From Berberis thunbergii (taxonomy: Eukaryota; Streptophyta; Magnoliopsida; Ranunculales; Berberidaceae): a stretch of 64,000 nucleotides of DNA. The stretch is from the NCBI GenBank assembly GCA_003290165.1, contig QNQO01002096.1, positions 101,316 through 165,315 of the forward strand, read 5' to 3'. Both the position numbers and the translations under genes were made by a program. Below the pieces are notes generated by a model that worked only from the letters and a program-made list of their open reading frames with translations, was not told the origin of the DNA and did not search any database. This document shows positions 22,261 to 30,423 of the stretch, one piece after another (position 1 is the stretch's first letter; the number at the start of each line of letters is the position of its first letter).

Positions 22261-22516
22261 TGTACACGAAAACAATTTTGGAAATGTCAATTCTAAATAA
22301 CACCACCACTTCTACTGATGGACACCACCAACCTATTTTTTTGTTTTTGGATGTGCTGAAGAGCACCACCATTATAAAGCCCTTCTTACTTACTGAGTTA
22401 CTGTTGATCTTCTTCTTCGCCCCTCCTCTCCTCTTTGTCTCTGTCTTCTCTTCTCTAATCTAGATTTTAGATGGTCCCCAATTGGACGTGAAGAACCCAA
22501 ATTTTTAGATGATAGA
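22261..22516. other. Non-coding stretch next to the TCP-carrying element
   Basis: About 250 bp with no gene. It is pyrimidine-rich towards its right end (22400-22450). Nothing else is seen. Confidence 0.4.
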
Positions 22517-23182
22517 TAGGGATGGCAATGAGGTGAATTTTTACGGATATTCGCCTTATCCGCCCCGTTTGGAACGATTTTCGATATGCCTAAGGCGGAT
22601 ACAGATATCCAAACAACATCTGTCAAATATTCGGGGCGAATACAGATTTGACCATATCCGCCCTACGAATATCCGTTTAAGTATGAAAATTACAAAAATA
22701 CCCCTGACCCTTGAAAAGAAAAAAAAAAAAAAAAAAAAGAAAAAAGAAAAGCCTAACCCTAAACCCACTCGATCTCTCATTCTTTCTCACTCACTCTGCC
22801 TCTCCCTCCCTCCAACTCCTCAGTCACCACATTCAACCCAAACTTCTTATTATTTGCAGTAGTTGCTTATTCTTGAACAGGTGGAGGGGTTGAATTAATA
22901 ATTGATCCTTCAACGCCCATAGACAAAGTCGAAATGGTTCTAGTTTCGGTAGTTGCGATGATTGAGGATTCCGCGTTTTGCAAGAGCCAACGGACAGTTT
23001 TACCATCAAATTTGTGTCCAAGTTCTCGGGTGAGCTGAAAGATTCGAGCAGCACAAATTGCCGAAATTCTAATCCTTCGGCCTCTCCCTTCCACCTTTGC
23101 GTGCCTGTCTTTTTGATTTGACGTTGTTACTGTAGCAGGGTGATGATGGATTTACCCAAATTCGCCCCATTGTCATCCCTAT
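22517..23182. mobile_element. hAT-like element carrying a TCP gene fragment
   Basis: About 665 bp with inverted ends: GGGATGGCAATGAGGTGAAT at the left and the inverse of GGGATGACAATGGGGCGAAT at the right (ending near 23180). Flanking octamers GATAGATA and TATAGATA match at 7 of 8 positions, fitting an 8-bp hAT target duplication. The interior includes a poly-A stretch (22710-22740) and a TCP-domain fragment on the minus strand. No transposase is present, so it would have been moved in trans. Confidence 0.6.
22867..23145 (-). pseudogene. TCP transcription factor (class I/PCF-type) gene fragment
   Basis: The minus-strand frame reads [18 protein letters not shown] followed by [19 protein letters not shown] and [11 protein letters not shown], i.e. 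the basic region, helix I, loop and helix II of a class I TCP domain. The frame is open upstream of the KDRH motif and ends about 35 codons after helix II in an unrelated-looking tail with a stop at 22867. Several residues normally fixed in the family are changed (RIRIS/ICAAR instead of RIRMP/TCAAR; KTVRWLL instead of ETIRWLL). There is no complete N- or C-terminal region. It lies wholly between the ends of the hAT-like element, so it is read as a captured exon piece, not a gene. Confidence 0.75.
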
Positions 23183-23269
23183 AGATAGAAAACTTTTTTC
23201 AATGTGAGTTGTACCTGACCTATTACAGAAGGTGGATCCAAGTCATTGTTGCTTAACAAGAAAAAAGTA

Positions 23270-23928
23270 AGATTTGCCAATTAACTAATCATTAACCAAA
23301 AAATAGGAAAAAAGGAAAAAGTAAGATATGAAAAATTACACTTAAGGATTTTCTCCACGTTTCCAATTAACTAATTATTAACAAAAAAAATTGGAAAACT
23401 AATTTCACTAGGTCTCTCCCTTCACATAAATACTCTTTTTCCATTCATAAACTCTGCAAGGCATTGAGAAGAAAATCCAAATCAATCCCCCACCCAACAT
23501 TATGATTTTTTTTATAGGATAGAATGTGAGTTTATCAGATACCAACCTCAAAAAATGATTTGTATGCGGCCCCAAGTACTAGTGATTTTTTACTAAGCCA
23601 TGGTCTTGCTTACACTTTTGGAGTAGCCATGGTCTTGCTTCAACTTTTGGAGTTGGCCAACTTTGGCAGGTTATTTCGAGCATTATATATTGTGAATTTT
23701 GATTTACTATTTGTATTCTATTAAAACAATGATTTATTATATGTATTCGGTAACTCCCCAGGTTAGCACAATAACACGTGATTTTGATTTTATTCTCCAT
23801 TGTCTTGCAGAGTTTTTGGATGGGAAGAAGAGTTCTTGCGTGAAGGGGGAGATATTGAAGTGGGGGAGAGAGACTAGTGGAACTAGTTTTCCTATTTTTT
23901 TGGTTAATGATTAGCTAATTGGAACAGT
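23270..23928. mobile_element. Inverted-repeat-bounded element of unknown class
   Basis: CAATTAACTAATCATTAACC plus AAAAAATAGGAAAA at about 23278-23311 is matched in inverted orientation at about 23889-23922. The interior contains a short tandem duplication (CCATGGTCTTGCTT, near 23598 and 23627). Similar terminal sequence recurs near 56276-56310 and 62840-62860, so this is a dispersed family. No target duplication was confirmed. Confidence 0.5.
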
Positions 23929-24652
23929 GGTGACCATAATTTTTCTATCTTTAATAAGTGAAATATAGTTAAGTGTTATTTACCTTTTGGCTCCCATAAA
24001 TTTTTGTGCATTCCTCTTTGACCCTCATTAGTTTCCAAAACCTAGTCAGACCCCCATTTTGAGTCTTGACTAGCGAAAACCATTCACAATTTTTTAATGT
24101 CAAAATTGCCCTCATCTTCTTCACGAACCCTTTTATCCCCCTCCACATCCCTCTCTCCCCATTGAATTCTTCATCACCACCGTCCTCCTTTTCGCCTCCA
24201 TGCTTCAGCCCCTCGCCTCTACCATCATCTTCTCCCACTCTCTCCCCTATTTTCCTCCTGCAAATAACCACCACCAGACCCCTCTTGCGACCACCCACAG
24301 CCAGGCCCTCAACCAGTAACCCCACTTATTGGACACATTAGATATTTGGATCTCAAAAAGTTATCATCACAAAATACCCACACAGACTTGGTCATTTTAT
24401 TGCCAAAATAGTAGAAGAATCACCAACTTTCTGTTAGATGTTGTAGCAGTAGGTACAAGTCAGTACCCGAAATACCAAAACTATAGCAATCTTCACTTGA
24501 GCTTCAATCAAACAATATGAGTCGTTTATATGAGGAAGACACAAATCTCGACAGATTCTACTGTTAAGTAGTCAGTACAAGTGCACGATGAGAAAGAGTA
24601 GACACAATGCCTATCAAGATCAGTAGGAGTACGAAACTCCACACCAAGCAAA
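23929..24652. other. Non-coding stretch
   Basis: Pyrimidine-rich around 24110-24260, which creates long but low-complexity frames on both strands. No domain was recognised and nothing is called. Confidence 0.4.
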
Positions 24653-24697
24653 CCATATCTGGCCTTCTTTGTCCACCTCTTCATTAAGTAACCCCTC
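24653..24697 (-). pseudogene. 45-bp exact fragment of the FRS gene
   Basis: Identical over 45 bp to 16395-16439, encoding RGYLMKRWTKKARYG of the FRS protein. It directly abuts the left edge of duplication copy B at 24698. In copy A the corresponding position is joined to other sequence. Confidence 0.85.
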
Positions 24698-26593
24698 TTC
24701 AAACTAAATGTGACTAATAAGCCGGTAGTCAGGCACACCAGAACGTCTCAAGTTTATGTGAAATGAAATTATTATTCAGTTGGCGGTACATTGCATTGCG
24801 GTCTTCACATGGAAAAAGCCAGACATTTCCCTTCAGATGATCCCATTTTAAGAATATTGAAGGGACACCCTAATGATGCATAAAAGGTGCCAATAGTAAT
24901 GCCAGAAACAAGGACAAAGAGACGGACGTCAATCTGAATCCAATAGCTCAACATGATAGTTTGTTTGTCAACCACAGAGACATGATTTTGCATTTTTTAA
25001 AAAATGAAATGCTTGTACTTAGTTTAAAATGGGATAAAAGAAAAGTACATTTATAAAACCCATGTATTGGTGAGCGATTCTATATTCATTATAAAGAGAC
25101 AGTAAATATATGATGAACTTAAAACTATCTTATGGTAGTCTGAAGAAATTTTGAAACTAAGAAATCAATTTCTTCCTGATGTGAGTGAAAGTGAAGCAAG
25201 AGAATTTTAAGGGACTCTTAGACAATGGCTACTGAGCTAGCCAAGCAATAATGACTAAACATCTGCCTTTTCACCTCATTAATCAATTATAAAAGAAAAC
25301 AGAATCATGGAACAATAGAGGTTATCACAGGTTCATAGCTTGGACATGATCAATGCTGAACATTAAAAAGGGAACAGAAAACAAGCTCGAAAAATCACGA
25401 TAGGAACCTGATTTACTTAGAGATGGGGAAATAACTAACATATAAATTTTTGAATTAAATGGATTTCCTCATATTTAGTACCAAGTAGTTTAGATTGAAA
25501 CTCGGTGTGTTTCGTTGTAAAGTGGAAAAGAAACTTGTTTAACAGATCTTGTGAGGAAACAAAATTAGAGGGTGGGCCAGGCATTATTTTCACATATAAA
25601 AGAAAAAATGAGACATTGTAAGTCAAGTAGTTTCGAGGTACCACACAGCGTACGTGATAAAACAAATCTGTTACACCTCCGAAAAAATAAGTACACGGTG
25701 GAGTTGAATTCATCATTATGGGACTTCAAACCTTATTCCACAGCTAATGATTTCATTTTTAGGTGTTTCATTGAAAAAAATTACTACAGCAGCATATGAA
25801 CACAGGCTTGCTAAAAGAAGTCCAAATAAGCAAAATAATTAATGAACCTATGTAATCAAAAGCTATGTGAAACAAAACAACACGACAAAGCTCAACAATC
25901 TGTTCAGAGAACTACCGATTGAATAACGTGTACAATGAGTTAATGGCTAAATGATCACCCTTTTCCACAGTATAGTAGGGTAATATACCTAAGAGGCAGT
26001 TATAAGGAATGACAAGTAGAGTGAGAGATTGCATTACTGACTGATCAACAGTCAACACATACAATAAACCATCACAATGAAATACTACACATGAGACATC
26101 AAGTGAGTCCATGCTACAAAATCACCCATTTTCACAGTGTAGTGGGGTGGCATTCTTACAGACAGATATAAGTAGTGTGGAAGATTGCATTACTGACATT
26201 ATTATACTGTTTCACGAGTGCCCGCATCGGTCGTAAGGGAATCCCCACCAATACCTTTATTCTTCATTAGTAGTCTAAATCTTTTACTTTGAAGAAAAAA
26301 AACAAAAATATCCTCAAACAAAGTTTCTCTGATCACCAAATTCCCAATGAGTACCATCCCAACAAAATCAAAACAGACATTGAGAAAGAGCATCTAACAA
26401 CATCAAGTGAACAAAATCAGAGATACCCGGACAACTATTTCATCACAGCAACACTGCAATCCAATAAAAATCGATACTTTATCATCACAACAACACTACT
26501 ATCCATTAAAAATTGAAACTTTATCATCACAACAACACTACAATTCAATAAATTTACGGCTATTTAAGGTAAAAGAAGGATTTTGAATCTTAC

Positions 26594-26645
26594 CCCACTC
26601 GTCTTCTTCGACTGATGGAGTGGATTGAACTAAAGAGGGATCCAT
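26594..26645 (-). pseudogene. Duplicated exon 1 of the 144-aa gene
   Basis: Same 52-nt exon, start codon and splice donor as at 14787-14838, with the first 17 codons unchanged (MDPSLVQSTPSVEEDEW). No exons 2 or 3 lie downstream on the minus strand, so it cannot make the protein. Its promoter copy could still drive a transcript. Confidence 0.85.
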
Positions 26646-26892
26646 GGAGTACAGAAGATCATGGAATTCAACAACTGCAGGGCGAAGAAAGCCCAGAACT
26701 TGAACAAGCTAATGACAATGTGAGCTTTGTTTAGGGAATCTCTGTTTACAGAAAGATTGGGTTTATTGAGAGAGAAGATGGAAGGGACCCCTAACCCTAA
26801 TAGGAACCTTCTTAGAGCAAAACCATGGCGATTCTGCGAAATTTTTTGCTATATTTTTTTTCGGGGGGTGAGTAGCTGGGTGAAATGACTAA

Positions 26893-29179
26893 CAGGGCGT
26901 ATCCAATCCTGGATTTTAATAGTTCGTGAAATATTTTAATATAGGGTATTCAATTAAGGATTTAAAATAATATAATAAAATTTAGAGAAATTTAAATATA
27001 GATTTTAAATAATTGTTTTATAATTCATTAAAATTATGGGGTATTCAATTCATTGTTTTTTAAAATATATCAAAATTAGGAGGTATTTAAAAAAAGTGAA
27101 TTTTGATAGATTTGTTGACATGATAGATTTTGTAGAATTTATATGTGAAGAGTATAAATATCAAAACCCTTTTCAAATCAAACATCTTTCCTTCGAATTT
27201 CAATCTCTCCTTCCTCTCTCCCACCAACAGTACGAAAGCGCGCTTTGTCTCACCCAAATACCCACCCAGATAGGGCAGTGTTCCACAGCAAGACCTGCAT
27301 AGTCGCCCCTCTCTTGTTGCGCTTGGAGCTTCGGCAGTCAAAGGAGCTCCCATTGCTGGGTTGGGGCCTGTTTCGCCTGCTAGACCTGCTCTGAAGAAGC
27401 CCAATGTAGCAGGGGGTGGTGTGGTGGGTAGAGTAAGGTAGAGAATGTCAAAGTATGACCGAAATACCTCAATTTCAATCTATAGCTCATAATTCATTCC
27501 TACCTTTGAGCATATGCCTACTAGGAATGGCAAACACTTCATCTTGCTGCCTCAGGAACCTCTTGAGGATGCTATGGGCATAGTCAATCACCACTCTCTT
27601 CCTTAGGCAAGATCCGTCAGCTACCACCTCATTTTCGTGCTTAGGTACAAACATTATTTTTCGTGCTTGGAGACCATAGATGTACATGTGATCTCTCACT
27701 CTGTTGATTTCTAGCAAATCATCTCTCTTCATTTTATGTTTGTTTCCATGTTTTATGTAACAATTTGGTTTGGAATTGAGTTTTTATCATGTACAGATGT
27801 CTTCTGGTTTTGATATGAATTTTGAGTACTAGATGTTTGATAAAATGTTTCGAAATAGTAATGTACAAAAGTTTTGGATGTTTGTCTATGGTTCAATTGC
27901 TTCGAGTTTTGATAAGTGTGTGCGCTACACGATTTGGAATGGATGCATTCAATTATATTACCACTGGCATAGTTTTAGAGAGTTCTAAGATGATTAAAAT
28001 TTATTGTGTTTGATTATTGTTTTTGATAAATTAAAACCCTCAGTCATGATAAACTTATTTGATATTCCCTATTAACTTTATCGTAGAACTATATCCATAT
28101 GTAACTTGTACACTCTCTAGTTCTCTATGTTTGATTTCTAATTTCAATTCCATAGGTTGTTCTTGTTTGTCATTGGCTTGCTCAATTATTCATATGCTGT
28201 TATAATTGTGAGGGATGAAGCTCTGCAAAACCTATATAATACATTTGAACTGGTAAACCTATTATTAATATGCCAAAGTAGAGTCCTTCTAAGTGGAGTA
28301 AACAACCAATTTATTGGTCAAGTTGATTCTTGTGCTTTGACATACTGAAAGCTCTTGTTGATTATTGTGTCTCGACATACCTACCGAACTTTATTTATCA
28401 AATTGTTTTTTTTTTTGAAAGGCAAGCGTGCTGCCGGTGGGTATAGAACCCAAGACGTGGGGGTTAAACTACCACAGCCTTAACCATCCAACCAGGCTAC
28501 CATTAGCAACTTTATTTATCAAGTTGTTATATACTGGAACTCTTAAAATGTTCTTCATGTATTGGTTTTTTTTTAATAAGATTTTAGTTAGTTTGGGTTC
28601 TTTCAGAGTTTTCGCATGAGAAACATTTTTTGTTATGAGATGTCTTCAGTCTCTATGTTGATGTGCTAACTCACTGCACACATGCACAAGTGAAATCACT
28701 TTTGAAAGATCGTCTACGTGGGAAGACAACATGAGGATCCTCTGAGAAAAAAAAACCAAGTTCATCTGTCGAGCTGATTGTAACATTATGCATTCTAGCA
28801 TCTCTGACCAACACGAGGCTGACCCTTTTGTGAAACCAAAAATGTTGTCTTCCTTTTAGGCCTCTATTTTATTGCAATACATGAATGGCATCTACTTTAT
28901 AAAAGTAGTTTAAGGGAACAATCTTTGGCAGTGGCAGTTCATGAGAAATCTTCCAAAATGACTATGGTTAAGTGGAGGCAATTGAAGCGTGTTTATGATC
29001 AGAAAAAACAATAATAAAAATCCATCAAAATTCAGTGGATTCTGTAAAATCCACAAAATTCAGTCACTTAAAATACATCAAAGTTCAGTGGATTCTGTAA
29101 ACTCCTTTGAAATGTTTTAAAATCTATGAGATTTAAAGTCTTTCACACTCTATTAAAATCCATAATTGAATACCCCCTG
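26893..29179. mobile_element. PIF/Harbinger-like element with TAA target duplication
   Basis: A 2287-bp insertion. The left end begins CAGGGCGTATCCAATCCTGG; the right end is the inverse of CAGGGGGTATTCAATTATGG, and both continue ATTTTAATAG. TAA flanks it on both sides (26890-26892, 29180-29182), and the empty site with a single TAA is preserved in duplication copy A at 15092-15094. No transposase domain was recognised. Frames at 27036-27302 (plus) and 27487-27732 (minus) are unrecognised; the GC-rich block 27230-27420 may be captured host sequence. A SINE is nested inside. Confidence 0.8.
28408..28507 (-). mobile_element. tRNA-related SINE with 21-bp target duplication
   Basis: A 100-bp minus-strand element. 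The head has a TGGTAGCCTGGTTGGATGG tRNA-like A-box region, and a B-box-like GGGTTCTATACCC lies about 35 bp on. The tail is a T-run on the plus strand. Flanks 28387-28407 and 28508-28528 are the same 21-bp sequence (starting AACTTTATTTATCAA) with one mismatch. It is nested in the Harbinger-like element. Confidence 0.8.
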
Positions 29180-29244
29180 TAAGTAGGCCAGGAGGGTAAT
29201 TAAGTAAATTGATAAATGTGTGCCGATGTTAGTACTTGTCCCAT

Positions 29245-30109
29245 GAACGATTCTAGCAGGTCTGGGTCGAGCGCCTGGGAGGGTGTCTCGCATGTGCCTG
29301 ACCGAAGTTTCAAAAAAAAAAAAAATGAAATCAGAAATTTTGGTTTTTCACCTTCATTTTGGCTCCAAACAGACTCCAGACCTCTCCTCCTCCTCAAGAA
29401 CATTCACCCCATATTGAGAAACATTCACCCCAGGAAACATTGTACATATTTCTTTGGAATGTCTTCCAAGGAACATTCACCCCATTGTTACCCTTAATAC
29501 TATCTGGAGATGTTACCGTCATACTTCCTCCATATTGAGGGATTCCAAAGTTGCCAATAGCGCTATCATGGTTACCCTTAATACTATCTGGAGATGTTAC
29601 AGTCAAGCTGTTCTTTTCCACAACAAATCCCGCCAACCCCACAGGAATCAAAGAAACCCCAAACGAAAAAATGACAAAAACAAGAAACCCCACTGATTTT
29701 TCCATCCTAAAAAGCACAAATCGATGAACAAAAAGGGGTTTCAGGACATGGGCTTTCACACAAACCCTTATTACATACAGAGGAGCAAATGATGGAGAGA
29801 CGATGACCTACCTCGAGATCATCAAAAGGGTTTGTTTATTTAGAGAAGAGAAGAAAACCCTTTGTTCTATTTTCTTGAATTCTCAACGAAAACCAAAAAC
29901 CGTGTTTGGTTTGGTTGAGTGCTTTGAATGCTGAGAAGAGAAGAAAACCCTTTGTTCTGTTTGGAGCAGTGAGGAGGAGGAGAGGTCTGGAGTCTTTGAA
30001 GCCAAAATGAAGGTGAAAAACCCAAATTTCTGATTTCATTTTTTTTTTAATTTTTGAAACTTCGGTCGGGCACATGCGTAACACCCTCCCAGGCCAGCTA
30101 GAATCGTTC
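29245..30109. mobile_element. Pack-MULE-like element with ~140-bp terminal inverted repeats
   Basis: The left arm 29245-29395 and right arm 29971-30109 are inverted copies (ends GAACGATTCTAGC / GCTAGAATCGTTC), including the GGTTTTTCACCTTCATTTTG block. Long TIRs are typical of Mutator-like elements. A clear 9-bp target duplication is not visible (TTGTCCCAT versus AATGGTACA). The ~575-bp interior carries a fragment of a vacuolar sorting receptor gene and has no transposase. Confidence 0.7.
29460..29759 (-). pseudogene. Vacuolar-sorting receptor (VSR/BP80) N-terminal fragment captured in the element
   Basis: The minus strand from the ATG at 29705 gives a signal-peptide-like stretch ([19 protein letters not shown]), then [18 protein letters not shown], then [15 protein letters not shown]. 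This is the start of the luminal PA domain of plant VSRs. It then breaks: an 80-bp internal duplication repeats the [11 protein letters not shown] segment and leads into unrelated sequence. The rest of the receptor (PA domain, EGF repeats, membrane helix) is absent. Pyrimidine-rich sequence upstream resembles a captured 5' UTR. Confidence 0.75.
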
Positions 30110-30120
30110 AATGGTACAGG

Positions 30121-30235
30121 GTCTTGACCACATTGTTTTGCCAAATGTTGTTGGTACTTGAAACTCCCTTTCACTGCTACTTTTATGTTGGATGATGGCG
30201 ATGTTGAAAAGAGGCGGAGCAGCAACAGTAACCAC
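30121..30235 (+). pseudogene. Truncated 5' end of a PPR gene copy
   Basis: The promoter-proximal sequence and first ~13 codons of the PPR family (GATGATGGCGATGTTGAAAA, from about 30190) are present and then lost after the Ala-Ala-Thr codons. It is followed by a ~36-bp direct repeat (about 30251-30286 and 30347-30383), so the leader of the intact gene has itself been duplicated and rearranged. Confidence 0.7.
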
Positions 30236-30423
30236 ACCAAGTCCTCTGATGTTACCCTCGTTGAATCACGAATCCGTCTGCCCTTTCACTACTACTTATA
30301 TGTTCGTAGCATTTAGTTCTATTACAAAACCTAATACGGTGTAGAGTGTTAACCTCGTTGAATCACGAATCCGTCTGCCCTTTGTGGTTGGTACTTCAAA
30401 CTCCCTTTCACTGCTACTTCTCG

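Larger units (their letters stand above)
24698..29244. repeat. Segmental duplication, copy B, interrupted by later insertions
   Basis: Matches 13432-15190. The matching blocks are about 24698-25797, 26341-26892 and 29180-29244. They are interrupted by a ~545-bp stretch (25798-26340) absent from copy A and by a 2.3-kb transposon (26893-29179). The ~545-bp stretch contains two diverged ~100-bp repeats (near 25945 and 26115, each ending in AGATTGCATTACTGAC). Confidence 0.85.

Noticed and set aside
23969..24341. Overlapping 118- and 91-codon frames on opposite strands
   Set aside because: Low-complexity pyrimidine/purine strand bias explains both; no domain.
29236..30118. 9-bp target duplication of the Pack-MULE-like element
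   Set aside because: TTGTCCCAT and AATGGTACA do not agree, so the MULE class rests only on the long inverted ends and captured exon.
30346..30423. Upstream extension of PPR copy 1 by 26 codons
   Set aside because: The extension has no ATG at its start (GTG), lies in rearranged leader sequence with a 36-bp direct repeat, and is absent from copies 2 and 3. The ATG at 30424 matches the shared presequence.
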